Shown one piece after another: positions 10,074 to 18,856 of a stretch of DNA of 64,000 bases. Source of the stretch: Micavibrio aeruginosavorus. Its GTDB lineage: Bacteria; Pseudomonadota; Alphaproteobacteria; Micavibrionales; Micavibrionaceae. The notes under the pieces were generated by a model. The model was given only the letters and a program-made list of their open reading frames with translations, made no database searches and had not been told where the DNA came from. The DNA lies in contig CP066681.1 in the NCBI GenBank assembly GCA_016432265.1, positions 1,142,342 through 1,206,341 on the forward strand. The letters run 5' to 3'. Both the position numbers and the translations under genes were made by a program. Within the stretch, counting starts at the first letter, position 1. Each line of letters begins with the position of its first letter.

Positions 10074-10583
10074 GTGACCGCACCGAAAAAACGTATTGGC
10101 GTATACCCCGGCACGTTTGATCCGATCACCAAGGGGCATTTGCACATCATCAAGCGTGCGAGCAAGCAGGTGGACAAGCTGATCGTGGGGGTGGCGGAAA
10201 ACGTGCGCAAGGCGCCTTTGTTCAGCACCGATGAGCGCGTGAAGATGGTGCAGCATGACATCGACAATATGTATGAGAAATACTGCGAGATCGAAGTGCG
10301 TCCGTTTGACAACCTGCTGATTCATTTCGCTCGCGATATGCATGCGCATTGCATCTTCCGTGGCTTGCGCGCGGTGTCGGATTTTGAATTCGAATTCCAG
10401 ATGACCGGGATGAATGCGCGTCTGTCGCCCGATATCGAAACCCTGTTTCTGATGGCGGCGGATAAGTGGCAATTCGTGTCGTCCAGTTTTGTTAAGGAAA
10501 TCTGTGCCTTGGGCGGCGACGTGGGAGAAGTTGTGACGCCGGCGACCGAGGCTCAACTGAAGCGGAAACTGGGACGCAGCTAG
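10074..10583 (+). CDS. coaD: Phosphopantetheine adenylyltransferase
   Basis: CoaD makes dephospho-CoA from 4'-phosphopantetheine and ATP, the penultimate step of CoA synthesis. The 169-residue protein has the nucleotidyltransferase motif YPGTFDPITKGHLHII (residues about 10-25) and the GLRAVSDFEFEFQM and SSSFVKEICALGGDV segments typical of CoaD. It starts with GTG, 9 nt after the gyrA stop, with an AGAGGAAG site just upstream. An imperfect hairpin overlaps its stop codon and probably ends the gyrA-coaD message. Confidence 0.96.
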   Translation: MTAPKKRIGVYPGTFDPITKGHLHIIKRASKQVDKLIVGVAENVRKAPLFSTDERVKMVQHDIDNMYEKYCEIEVRPFDNLLIHFARDMHAHCIFRGLRAVSDFEFEFQMTGMNARLSPDIETLFLMAADKWQFVSSSFVKEICALGGDVGEVVTPATEAQLKRKLGRS

Positions 10584-10615
10584 GGGCAGGGCTCGTTGAT
10601 TGAGTCCCGCCCTAG
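10580..10615 (+). terminator. Imperfect hairpin at the end of coaD
   Basis: CTAGGG at 10580-10585 pairs with CCCTAG at 10610-10615, and the inner arms (GGGCTC and GAG-CCC) extend the stem with small bulges around a 7-nt loop. There is no T run, so it may be an RNA-stabilising 3' end or a weak terminator. Confidence 0.4.
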
Positions 10616-10673
10616 GGGCCAGACCCCCGAAAAGGCTTGAAAACCGGGGCTGTTCATGAGTAAAAACAAATAC

Positions 10674-10702
10674 TTGACGCGGGGCCGCAAAATCCATAAT
10701 TT
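10674..10702 (+). promoter_or_regulatory. Promoter of tRNA-Lys
   Basis: TTGACG at 10674-10679 and TAATTT at 10697-10702 are separated by exactly 17 nt. The predicted start site lies about 35 nt before the mature tRNA 5' end. Confidence 0.65.
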
Positions 10703-10744
10703 GCACCGGTCAACGCGGTTCCCTTAAGGAATCATCCAAGGTTC

Positions 10745-10820
10745 GGTTGCGTAGCTCAGTTGGTAGAGCATCTGACTTTTAATCAGAGGGTCGTGGGTTC
10801 AAGTCCCACCGCAGCCACCA
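10745..10820 (+). tRNA. tRNA-Lys (TTT)
   Basis: A complete 76-nt cloverleaf can be drawn. The acceptor stem is GGTTGCG with CGCAGCC (one G-T pair), the D arm is GCTC/GAGC, and the anticodon stem TCTGA/TCAGA encloses CTTTTAA, anticodon TTT. The T arm is GTGGG/CCCAC with TTCAAGT, and CCA is encoded at 10818-10820. It reads codons AAA and AAG. Confidence 0.97.
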
Positions 10821-11260
10821 TTTAAATCAAGACCTTATCGGCAGTTGCCGGGCTTCTGCCCTGAATGGCTTATCGGGGCCATTGGTGTTGCGACCTGCCT
10901 CTTGTTTGCAGGGCGGATTCATTTCTTCCGTGAAACGAAAGAGCGATCAGGCGCATTGGCATAAATACATCAGCGCAACTGCCAGAGGTGAAGAAGGCAA
11001 GGAAGCCTGATTCGATTATTATCGGGTATCGTTTTTTGGGGGTGTGATGATTGCAAAACGGGCAGAAAGCACCTAGATTGAAGGAACCTGAGGTCAAAAA
11101 AGCGGAGACGGGATGATCGGTGCCGCTAGGTTTTCAGGTTTCTGAAGTGATGCGTTTTATCCCTCAATCATGCAGATAACGCTGGTGTCCCGCGGGGGTA
11201 TGAGAGGCAGCAACACTCGCGTTCCAGTACGATTTATACTGAACATCTAATAAAACGGGC
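10821..11260. other. 440-nt gap without a convincing gene
   Basis: No reading frame here has both a plausible ribosome binding site and a protein-like composition. A short open stretch just after the tRNA encodes a hydrophobic then basic peptide (ending at a stop near 10967) but lacks a good start. No tRNA remnant or direct repeat of the tRNA 3' end was seen. The end presumably holds the promoter of the sensor kinase. Confidence 0.5.
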
Positions 11261-13867
11261 ATGAACCTTTTACGCATGGCGGCACTGTTTTCTATCATTG
11301 GCGCGATCAACCGTCAGTCACCTGTTACCAGGTGCGCAATGGGCATCTGGCTGTTCCTGATCGTTTTCCTGATTGCGGGCTCTCCCGGCTATATAAAAAT
11401 ATCTGAAGATATCGATGTGGCTGTCAATGAACAGCAAGGCAACGAAGATGTGCGCTTTTTGATGGACACTCTCTACGATTTGACGCGCTTGCGCCAATTG
11501 CTTTTGTCCACGCAGGGTTGGAAGGAGGATATGGAAGAAATAAGGCGGTTGTCCGGCAAGATAGTCGCGGATATTGAGTCTTACCGAAATATCCCCGGGA
11601 TATCCAAGGTTATGGGTGGCAGCCAATGGCAAGACTATAAATGGAAAGAAGCCTTCCGCGCCCTTACCAAGGATCCAGGCCCCCGTCATGATCAGGCTGT
11701 TACAAGGATAATCGACGATATTCAGGCGCTCATTGTCGAGGCTTCAAACTCGTCGCGCCTCATTCTCGATCCCCGTCACGATAGCTATTACCTGATGGAT
11801 ATATGTGCCATCGTGATGCCTGAACTGGCGGAGGTCATCTCAAATGTGGGGCGCCTTCTGCAAGATGAGGATAATGCCGCTTCTGCGGGTGCTATTTCAA
11901 ATCGTGCGGAAATTTTATTCCTGCAAAAAGAAAGGCTTGGCTACTTAACGGCGGAGAAAATTCCGGCCAGCTTCAGACTGTCCGGCTACGGTAATGGAAA
12001 AAGCCGTGATCCAGCCTATCATGAGGAATTGGAGGAGAGCATTAACGCCCTCCTTGATTCAAGTCGCCGCTTGTTGCTTCGGGTATCCGAAGGATCGAAG
12101 GTGCGCGGAGGCGCCAGCACGGATGAGATGGTGCGCGATTTGATAGAAAAGGCGCAGGAGGTGTCATGGAAGGCCTCAGCCGGTCTGGAGAGTCTTCTTC
12201 TGGGGCGCGCAGAAACGCTGAAGACTATGCGTTTAAGGAGCGGCGCATGGGCGTTGCTTTTGTCTATCGGTGTCGTGTTCTGTTTTTACATGGTTTTAAA
12301 ATCCAGCCGGGATGCCGAAATCATCAGGGATCAAAGCCATTTGCTGGATATGGCTTTTAAAGCGACGCAGGATGGCATATGGCAGGAGAATTTTGTCACC
12401 GGTGAATTTTATATCTCCCCCCGGATGCTGGCGATGTTTGGTTATGGAAGCGAGAACGATGCCGGATCCAGAGAGGTTTTTGGCAGGATATTTGATAAGA
12501 AAGATTTGGAGTGCATTCACGATGTGTTGCAGCGTGCGCAGGGAGGAGAGGAGATAAACTTTCATAATGTCATGTCCGGCCGTCATAAGGATGGATTGCA
12601 ACGGCAAGTCTTCTGCCGGCTTATTTCCGAGAAGGATCCTGCCGGAAGGGCCATCAGGGTCGTAGGCGCAGTAACGGATGTCACCAATCTGGAACAGGCC
12701 CGCTTGCATGCGGATAATGCCAACGTTGCCAAGAAGGCGTTTCTGGAGAATATAACGTGTGAAATCATGGCACCGATCAACGGCATAATCGGCATGTCGG
12801 AAATCATGCAATCGATGCCTCTGGATAAAAAACAACGGCATTTTCTAGGGATTATTTCTTCTTCCGCTGCCAGCTTGTTCTCTATAATGAATGATGTCAT
12901 TGATTTTTCGCGTCACGAAAGGGGCGCGATGGGTTCCGCTTCTGTTCCGTTCGACCTGAAGGCGCTATGCCAGCAGGTTGCCGGGCTCGTGCAGGAAAAG
13001 GCGCAGCGAAAAGGCTTGTCCTTTGCAATGATATATGATGAGAACTGCGATCGTTTCTATATCGGTGATCCGCATAAAACGCAGCAGGTTATTCTCAAGC
13101 TATGTGATAATGCTGTTAAATTCACGAATGCGGGCTATATCAGGTTTTCGGTTTCTCATGTGCGGAGAACTGTCGGTTATGCCGTCGTTCGTTTCTCCGT
13201 CGAAGATAGCGGTATAGGAATATCTGAAGAGGCCAGGCGGCATATCTTTACCGAATTCTCACAGGGCGACGATAAAGGAAAAAACCGTTGCAACGGCATG
13301 GGGATTGGTTTGCCGCTATGTCGGAAGCTTCTCAGGCTTATGGGGAGTGAAATGGAGGTTCGGAGCGCGCCTAACAATGGCTCCGAGTTTAATTTTGAGC
13401 TGTTGCTGGGAACCGTTGATTTCGAGCCTGAGCGTCCGGATACATCATGGGTGCTGGCAAGCCCTCTGACTGAATGTCGTCAGTTCAAGGATATTCGCGC
13501 CCTGATCGCAGACAGCGATTTCGCCAGTCAGGAAATATTAAAGGAAATGCTGGCGCTCCACGGCATCGATGCGGATACAGCTTCTGACGGCCACGAGGCT
13601 ATATTGAATTTCGACAGGAACGATTACGATCTGGTCTTTACGGCGCACCAGATGCCGAAGGTGAAAGGCGCCGATGTTATTCGATATATTCGAAAGGGTT
13701 CAAAATCGGCGAATGCGCGTCTTTTTTCTATCTCTCTGGGCTCGCTTGATGAGGAGGAAAAACTCATGATGGAAGCCGGCGCGGATGATTACCTGAGAAT
13801 CCCTATGCATCGGGCTGAATTAGCCGCGCTACTGTCGAAATGGTTGCCGGCAGAGGTCAAGGCTTGA
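11261..13867 (+). CDS. Hybrid sensor histidine kinase homologue lacking both phospho-acceptors
   Basis: The 868-residue membrane protein has a first transmembrane helix (about 27-47), a 280-residue mostly helical periplasmic region and a second helix (327-349). A PAS domain (about 355-480), a HisKA helix pair (490-555), an HATPase domain (600-720) and a receiver domain (745-865) follow. In the H-box the sequence is FLENITCEIMAPINGI, so the phosphorylated His is Cys500 (codon TGT at 12758-12760). In the receiver YDLVFTAHQMP has Ala795 where the phosphorylated Asp belongs, and the conserved Lys-Pro is Ile-Pro (LRIPM). The ATP-binding G boxes (DSGIGI, GMGIGLPL) look intact. Normal His-Asp relay is therefore not expected. 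A regulatory pseudokinase, comparable in principle to Caulobacter DivL with Tyr for His, is the likeliest role. Confidence 0.9.
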   Translation: MNLLRMAALFSIIGAINRQSPVTRCAMGIWLFLIVFLIAGSPGYIKISEDIDVAVNEQQGNEDVRFLMDTLYDLTRLRQLLLSTQGWKEDMEEIRRLSGKIVADIESYRNIPGISKVMGGSQWQDYKWKEAFRALTKDPGPRHDQAVTRIIDDIQALIVEASNSSRLILDPRHDSYYLMDICAIVMPELAEVISNVGRLLQDEDNAASAGAISNRAEILFLQKERLGYLTAEKIPASFRLSGYGNGKSRDPAYHEELEESINALLDSSRRLLLRVSEGSKVRGGASTDEMVRDLIEKAQEVSWKASAGLESLLLGRAETLKTMRLRSGAWALLLSIGVVFCFYMVLKSSRDAEIIRDQSHLLDMAFKATQDGIWQENFVTGEFYISPRMLAMFGYGSENDAGSREVFGRIFDKKDLECIHDVLQRAQGGEEINFHNVMSGRHKDGLQRQVFCRLISEKDPAGRAIRVVGAVTDVTNLEQARLHADNANVAKKAFLENITCEIMAPINGIIGMSEIMQSMPLDKKQRHFLGIISSSAASLFSIMNDVIDFSRHERGAMGSASVPFDLKALCQQVAGLVQEKAQRKGLSFAMIYDENCDRFYIGDPHKTQQVILKLCDNAVKFTNAGYIRFSVSHVRRTVGYAVVRFSVEDSGIGISEEARRHIFTEFSQGDDKGKNRCNGMGIGLPLCRKLLRLMGSEMEVRSAPNNGSEFNFELLLGTVDFEPERPDTSWVLASPLTECRQFKDIRALIADSDFASQEILKEMLALHGIDADTASDGHEAILNFDRNDYDLVFTAHQMPKVKGADVIRYIRKGSKSANARLFSISLGSLDEEEKLMMEAGADDYLRIPMHRAELAALLSKWLPAEVKA

Positions 13868-13880
13868 AAGCGTCCGATTG

Positions 13881-13912
13881 AGCACCCGCCTGAGGGTTCC
13901 CCCTCATGTGCT
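13881..13912. terminator. Hairpin between convergent genes
   Basis: AGCAC (13881-13885) and TGAGGG (13891-13896) pair with CCCTCA (13900-13905) and GTGCT (13908-13912). It sits where the sensor kinase and the small membrane protein converge. It has no T run, so its terminator role is tentative. Confidence 0.4.
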
Positions 13913-14338
13913 AGGGGCATTCTTCCGTTTGTGCCGGTAATTTGCCTGTGACCACGCCATTATACCCCACCAAAGCAGAGAGGCTGCGGCCAGGCAGCGC
14001 AATTCACGATAGCTGTCAGGATAAAATATTCCGGCGGAATTCTGGCGGAGTCTGATGCTGTTTTTTTCAAGAATACGCTTGTCGAGCGCCATTTTTAAAA
14101 GGTTCAGGTGCCCTGTTCGTTCCCGGCCCTGCCGGTCGGTGTATGTGAAAGTCACTTTTACAGTATCGAAGCTTCTATAGTCTTTCTGGTAGTCAACGGC
14201 CTTGATGGCGCCTGTCAGGACATGGGAGTTCTTGAAGTCTGCGGCGTAGGCAGCCACGTAGGCAAGCAGGAATAAGCCCGCTAAAAAACCTGCCATATTC
14301 AAAACGCGGTGAAAGCGCAGGGGCAGGGTTCTACTCAT
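13904..14338 (-). CDS. Small membrane protein, DUF3592-like
   Basis: The 144-residue protein has an N-terminal hydrophobic helix (about 13-33) and a second near the C-terminus (about 113-130). The segment between them resembles the extracytoplasmic DUF3592 type (FDTVKVTFTYTDRQGRERTG). Its start codon overlaps the aminotransferase stop (ATGA), so it is the third gene of the thioesterase-aminotransferase operon. The function is unknown and the family assignment is tentative. Confidence 0.65.
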   Translation of the reverse strand: MSRTLPLRFHRVLNMAGFLAGLFLLAYVAAYAADFKNSHVLTGAIKAVDYQKDYRSFDTVKVTFTYTDRQGRERTGHLNLLKMALDKRILEKNSIRLRQNSAGIFYPDSYRELRCLAAASLLWWGIMAWSQANYRHKRKNAPST

Positions 14339-15510
14339 AAAAATTCTCTTAAGCGGTCAAGCGCGCCTTCCAGCACTTCACGTTTCTTGGCAAAGCAGAA
14401 CCTTGCCAGATGATGGGGCGCGGGGCCGCCGTTCGGATGATAGAAAGCGCTCATGGGTATGACCGTCACTTTGGCCTTTTCATTGAGCCAGACGGCAAAG
14501 TCAAGGTCGCTGCCTGTGAATCCTGCGCGTTTTGCGACATTTGTTACGTCAACGGTCAGGAAGTATGTGCCGTTGCAAGGCAATACCTCAAAGCCGAGGG
14601 CGGCAAGGCCGGGGTTCAGGATTTGGCGACCTTCATCCATGCCTTTCACAAGTCCGGCGAAATAGCTGTCGTCCGCGCGCAAGCCTTGGGCGACGGCAAT
14701 CTGCGTTGCGGGGTTGACGGTGAAGGTCAGATACTGGTGGGCGGACGTTACGGGCTTGATAAGCGGGGCGCAGCCGGTGACATAGCCGATTTTCCATCCG
14801 GTCATGGAAAATGTTTTGCCTGCCGAGCCGATGCGCAGGCAGCGGTCGCGCATGCCGGGCAACGTCATCAGCGGGATATGCTCGTGCGGCGCAAATACCA
14901 GATGCTCATACACTTCATCGCAGATGGCATAGGCGTCAAACTCCATGAGCAGGCTGGCAATGATCCCGAGTTCGCTGCGGCTGAAAACCTTGCCTGCCGG
15001 ATTCATCGGGGAATTGAGGATGATCAGTTTTGTTCTGGGGCCGAAGGCTGCTCTTAGGGCCTGCTCACTTAAGGCCCAGTCCGGCGGAGCAAGGCGCACG
15101 AACTTTGGCGTTCCGCCGGCGGCTATGATCTGCGGCACGTATGAATCGTAATAAGGTTCGATGACGATGGCTTCATCGCCGGGGTTGAGCAACCCCATGC
15201 AGCAGGCGCTGAGGGCTTCGGTTGCGCCTGCCGTCACCAGCGTTTCCGTCATCGGGTCTATATCCAGATTGTAAAAACGCTTGTTATGTTCGGCGACAGC
15301 CTTGCGCAGATCGGGGTGCCCCGGCATCGGCGGGTATTGATTGGGGCCTTTGATCAGGACGTCTGCTGCGGCCTTCCTGACCCATTCCGGCCCGTCCGTG
15401 TCGGGAAACCCTTGCCCCAGATTGATTGCACCGTGCTTGGCCGCCAGCGCCGACATAGTCGCGAAGATGGTGGTGGGCTGGTTATTGTAAAAGACGCTGA
15501 CAGGTTTCAT
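14335..15510 (-). CDS. Class I/II PLP-dependent aminotransferase
   Basis: The 391-residue enzyme has the fold-type I signatures: INLGQGFPDTDGPEW near residue 30, the PLP-contacting ILNSPMNPAGKVF, and the Schiff-base Lys in SAGKTFSMTGWKIGY. The pattern is closest to the methionine/kynurenine aminotransferase group (YbdL-like). The amino donor cannot be fixed from sequence. It overlaps the thioesterase gene upstream by 4 nt and the membrane protein downstream by 4 nt, so the three are translationally coupled. Confidence 0.88.
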   Translation of the reverse strand: MKPVSVFYNNQPTTIFATMSALAAKHGAINLGQGFPDTDGPEWVRKAAADVLIKGPNQYPPMPGHPDLRKAVAEHNKRFYNLDIDPMTETLVTAGATEALSACCMGLLNPGDEAIVIEPYYDSYVPQIIAAGGTPKFVRLAPPDWALSEQALRAAFGPRTKLIILNSPMNPAGKVFSRSELGIIASLLMEFDAYAICDEVYEHLVFAPHEHIPLMTLPGMRDRCLRIGSAGKTFSMTGWKIGYVTGCAPLIKPVTSAHQYLTFTVNPATQIAVAQGLRADDSYFAGLVKGMDEGRQILNPGLAALGFEVLPCNGTYFLTVDVTNVAKRAGFTGSDLDFAVWLNEKAKVTVIPMSAFYHPNGGPAPHHLARFCFAKKREVLEGALDRLREFL

Positions 15511-15938
15511 GCGCTGGTCTTTGCTGTGACGGCGCAGGTCAATTCGCTTTTAGCCACCAGCTTGCCGCTGTCATCATGCACCTGAATGTCCCAGACATGC
15601 TTGGTGCGGCCTAGATGAACGGGGCATACTGTGGCTGTGACATATCCGCTCTTGACCGGCCGGAGATGGTTGCAGGTGATGGTCGATCCTACGGCGTAGT
15701 GGGTGTCCGGGTTGACGCACATCAGCGAGGCTATACTGCCGGCGGTTTCAGTCAGAACGCAGGTGGCGCCGCCGTGCAGGATGCCGTGAATCTGATGCGT
15801 GCGGCGGTCGACCGGCATGCGCAGTTTTAGAAAATCCTCACCGATCTCGACAAATTCAATCCCGACATGTTCCACGATATTGTCGTGGGTCATCAAATCT
15901 TTCATGTCAGCGAGCGTGTACGCCTTATGCCATATCAT
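15507..15938 (-). CDS. Hotdog-fold acyl-CoA thioesterase (PaaI/MenI/EntH type)
   Basis: The protein carries the hotdog thioesterase motif HGILHGGATCVLTET (His-Gly-Gly at 55-57, catalytic acid Glu64 when counted from the chosen start). The strands that follow (YAVGSTITCNHLRPVKSG) are typical of PaaI-type enzymes. They hydrolyse aromatic or small acyl-CoA thioesters. The ATG at 15938 has a GGAG site 9 nt upstream and gives the family length of 143 residues. A TTG at 15977 would add 13 residues but has no ribosome binding site. It is the first gene of the aminotransferase operon. Confidence 0.88.
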   Translation of the reverse strand: MIWHKAYTLADMKDLMTHDNIVEHVGIEFVEIGEDFLKLRMPVDRRTHQIHGILHGGATCVLTETAGSIASLMCVNPDTHYAVGSTITCNHLRPVKSGYVTATVCPVHLGRTKHVWDIQVHDDSGKLVAKSELTCAVTAKTSA

Positions 15939-16004
15939 ATGTTTGTACTCCGGCGAGGGTTCATGCTCATGGTACAATCTGGCAAAGCGGGCGGCAATAC
16001 GACT

Positions 16005-16778
16005 TTAACGCGGGCAAACCGGGTGAGGATGCGCGCATACCGGGCATTTCACGGTTTCCCGGGGCTTGGCGTCCCCCTGCGGTTTCAGCAGGAAATACCG
16101 GTTCTCGATACTGGCGTGGCGGTTATGGTATCTTTCCAGTTCCATCCGGTGGGAAATACTGACGATGATCGCTTGGGGCAAAGTTTCAAGAACAGCCTGG
16201 TACAATTCATCCTGTGCCTTGATATCTAAAGATGCCGTCACTTCATCCAGCATCAGGATGTCTGGTTTCAGCAACAAGGCGCGGGCAAAGCTGATGCGCT
16301 GTTTTTCGCCGCCGGACAGTCGTTCCCAGTATGACCCGTCTTTGGTTCCATCGTTCATATGCGGGGTCAGATTTCCCAACCCGGCTTTTTCCAGCGCCGC
16401 CGCAACGGCTTCATCGCTATGCCGACTTGAGAAATCGGGAAAACTGACAATCCCTTTGAGAGTTGTCAGGGGCAGGTGGGGTTTTTGCGCGATGATCAGT
16501 TTGCGCGCAGCGGCTGCGGTTTCAATGGTGCCGCTGCCCCATGGCCACAGGCCATGCGCCGCCCGCAAGATTGAGGATTTGCCGCAACCCGAAGGGCCGG
16601 AAATCATCAAGCGGTCTCCGGCTTTCAGATGAACTGAAAACGGCTCGATCAATCGAGTGCCGTCGGGGCGGTCGATGCTTAATTCATGGATGGCCAGACC
16701 TTCCACATCCTGGTTCTTCCGGGCGGTGATAGGGGGCTGTGTAGCGCTGGTGAAGGATGAAAGCGGAGCTAACGTCAT
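16005..16778 (-). CDS. ABC exporter ATP-binding subunit (SbmA/YddA/ABCD type, separate gene)
   Basis: The 257-residue nucleotide-binding protein has Walker A GPSGCGKSSI, the Q-loop IIAQKPHLPLTTL, the signature LSGGEKQRISFARALL, Walker B ILMLDEVTASLD and the switch His in SISHR. The Q-loop and signature resemble the YddA/ABCD transporters, which usually have this domain fused to the membrane domain. Here it begins 5 nt after the membrane protein's stop, in another frame, with its own GCAGGA ribosome binding site overlapping that stop. The C-terminus adds an unusual Cys-rich tail, KCPVCAHPHPVC, which could bind a metal. Confidence 0.88.
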   Translation of the reverse strand: MTLAPLSSFTSATQPPITARKNQDVEGLAIHELSIDRPDGTRLIEPFSVHLKAGDRLMISGPSGCGKSSILRAAHGLWPWGSGTIETAAAARKLIIAQKPHLPLTTLKGIVSFPDFSSRHSDEAVAAALEKAGLGNLTPHMNDGTKDGSYWERLSGGEKQRISFARALLLKPDILMLDEVTASLDIKAQDELYQAVLETLPQAIIVSISHRMELERYHNRHASIENRYFLLKPQGDAKPRETVKCPVCAHPHPVCPR

Positions 16779-16783
16779 GGCGA

Positions 16784-18016
16784 TTATCCTGCGTTCGGGG
16801 CGGACGGCTTCATGCTGGCCGCCGTGCCGTTGTGTTTTTGCATGCTGGCGCTAAAGCCGGTCAGGCGGTTGGTGACGGACTTCCAGTCAGCCAGATCGGT
16901 ATAGGCATTAAAGAACCAACTGAGATCGCCCTGCACCTGTCCGAAGGCGCTGGCCCCCTGGAAGAAATCGCCCAGATCCATTTTGCGGCCGAAGAATTGC
17001 GGCAGCATGATGATATACGGAGCGACGTTCGCCGTTTGGTTGACAACGGCGCTCAACGCCGTCATTTGCATGTTCTTGTTAATGATCCGGTTCTGGTTGG
17101 ATACGACCGGGCCAAAAAGATGCTTCAGAATGTCCCGCTCCACGGCCTCGCCATCCTGCAGCGCGATCGATTCCGTGTTATTGCGCACGTTCACCAGCCC
17201 GTAGCGGAAATCGGCCTCGTATTTTTGCTGATCCTGATTGAGCTTGATCAGCGGTTTGCCAATCTTGTGGGCAAGGTAGGTCGAGGCCACGGCATATCCC
17301 GCTGCGCCCGCGACAAAAGCGGGGCCGGCGATATCCCATAGGATGTAAGTGAAGGAGGGTAGGGAAAGAGATGAACGCAAAAATCCCGTCCCCAACCCCA
17401 GCGTGCTGCCTGTAAAGCGCGCGATGTCTTCGGATATACGTTGATCCGGGTTGTCGGCGGCGCTGCCATCGCCCAGCATCCGGTAATAGGTTTTATGGTC
17501 GCCGTCTATCCAGTTTGAAGCGTATTGGTTTGTCATCCATTGCCGCCAGTTCAACTGCAGTTTCTGGTTGATCTTGACTTTGGTGATGGCCAACGCCAGG
17601 AAGATCCCGGCCAACCCTAAAAACTCGAACAATTGCCTGGTTGTTTTATCTTTCAGTTGTTCGATCTGCGCTTTGACCTCTGTGGTCTCGGGTTTCTCCA
17701 GAACATTCCCGGCCTGTTGGAGTGTTTTGTAGAACCCATTTCCCCAGTTGCTCAGTTTCACATCCATATAGACCTGGCCAATCGTCAACCCGAGAACCAT
17801 TGCCAGCATAACCTTGGCTTTGCGTTTTTCTTCTGAACGGGTGAAATAGGGTTTGGCCAGTTGCCACGCGGCCCGCATCGATTCAGACGGTGATGACAGC
17901 ACTGTGCTGTTCATCAGCTTTTTTCTTTGTTCATCGTTGAGGTTGTTTGCAGGCTTGCCTGAATTGCCCGATGCGCCGCCGAAGGCCCGACGCAGACCGT
18001 CTTTAAAATTAAACAT
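16784..18016 (-). CDS. ABC exporter membrane subunit (SbmA/BacA/YddA type)
   Basis: The 410-residue protein has about six hydrophobic segments and the ABC_membrane_2 pattern (DVKLSNWGNGFYKTLQQ, NWRQWMTNQYASNWI, and NPDQRISEDIARFTGSTLGLG). It ends in a short Lys/Pro-rich tail just where the ATPase domain begins in fused relatives. It forms a two-gene operon with the ATPase subunit. SbmA/BacA proteins import peptides and YddA-like proteins are poorly characterised, so the cargo is unknown. Confidence 0.88.
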   Translation of the reverse strand: MFNFKDGLRRAFGGASGNSGKPANNLNDEQRKKLMNSTVLSSPSESMRAAWQLAKPYFTRSEEKRKAKVMLAMVLGLTIGQVYMDVKLSNWGNGFYKTLQQAGNVLEKPETTEVKAQIEQLKDKTTRQLFEFLGLAGIFLALAITKVKINQKLQLNWRQWMTNQYASNWIDGDHKTYYRMLGDGSAADNPDQRISEDIARFTGSTLGLGTGFLRSSLSLPSFTYILWDIAGPAFVAGAAGYAVASTYLAHKIGKPLIKLNQDQQKYEADFRYGLVNVRNNTESIALQDGEAVERDILKHLFGPVVSNQNRIINKNMQMTALSAVVNQTANVAPYIIMLPQFFGRKMDLGDFFQGASAFGQVQGDLSWFFNAYTDLADWKSVTNRLTGFSASMQKHNGTAASMKPSAPNAG

Positions 18017-18137
18017 TTATTTTTCCCTGTTCTGGCCATAACAAAGCAGGGCTTGGCGGTTCTGTCAAACCGCTTTTTCGTAAGTTGCCGGACGACACCC
18101 CTTTTTTTATAAAGTTGCGCGCGCTAGGTTGATCGTC

Positions 18138-18842
18138 ATGAAAGATTCTGTCGTACAAGATCACTATATACATAATATTTTAACCCGTAGGCGAGTCACG
18201 GACGAGCTTCATATCGGGGCGCGTGTGGCGACGGAATATCTGCTGGCGGCCATGGATTTGAAGCCCGGTATGAAGGTGCTGGATGTTGGCTCTGGTCTGG
18301 GGGCCGCAGCGCGGCTGGCTGCCTCACTTTATAATATTCACGTGACCGGGATTGATCTGGTTCCTGAATTTTGTGAGGAAGCGCGGCGGAACGCGGATGA
18401 CGGCAGGGTTGAATTTATCTGCGGCAGCGCTCTGGATATGGATTTTGAAAGCGGGATGTTTGATGCGGCCTTCATGCTGCATGTGAACATGAATATTCGT
18501 GAAAAGAAAAGCCTAATCAATGAAATAGCTCGTGTTATTAAGAAAAATTCTCAATTCGGCTTTTATGAAATTCTGGCGGGTGAGCATGTTGCGGCTATGG
18601 CTTATCCCTGTCCGTGGGCGGCGAACCGCGAGGATAGCTTCCTGATAGCACCTGTCGATCTGGATAATCTTCTGGCGGAGGCAGGTTTTGCGACTGAGAA
18701 AAAGGAGGGTCGTCGCGATTTCGGTATTGCAGCGATGGAGCGCCGCCAGGCGGATTACCCTGAACAGCCTTTTGTGAATCTTCTTGAGAATGTGCGGGAG
18801 AACCGTTGCGCGCCGTGGCAATATATTTGCCGCAAGATATGA
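18138..18842 (+). CDS. Class I SAM-dependent methyltransferase
   Basis: The 234-residue protein has motif I (VLDVGSGLGAAAR, residues 47-59), the acidic end of strand 2 (VTGIDLVPEF) and the motif AAFMLHVNMNI at strand 4. This is a Methyltransf_11/25-type Rossmann fold related to sarcosine or phosphoethanolamine N-methyltransferases. The ATG at 18138 is preceded by an AGG about 9 nt upstream, and a TTG three codons earlier is possible. The thiolase gene starts 14 nt after its stop. The substrate is unknown. Confidence 0.85.
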   Translation: MKDSVVQDHYIHNILTRRRVTDELHIGARVATEYLLAAMDLKPGMKVLDVGSGLGAAARLAASLYNIHVTGIDLVPEFCEEARRNADDGRVEFICGSALDMDFESGMFDAAFMLHVNMNIREKKSLINEIARVIKKNSQFGFYEILAGEHVAAMAYPCPWAANREDSFLIAPVDLDNLLAEAGFATEKKEGRRDFGIAAMERRQADYPEQPFVNLLENVRENRCAPWQYICRKI

Positions 18843-18856
18843 GAGGACATAATATC

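Noticed and set aside
10835..11097. Short frames in the gap after tRNA-Lys (a plus-strand hydrophobic peptide and a 75-residue minus-strand frame)
   Set aside because: Neither has a ribosome binding site or a recognisable family; the gap was left without a gene.
10745..11260. Possible integration site at tRNA-Lys
   Set aside because: No integrase and no repeat of the tRNA 3' end were seen in the following genes.
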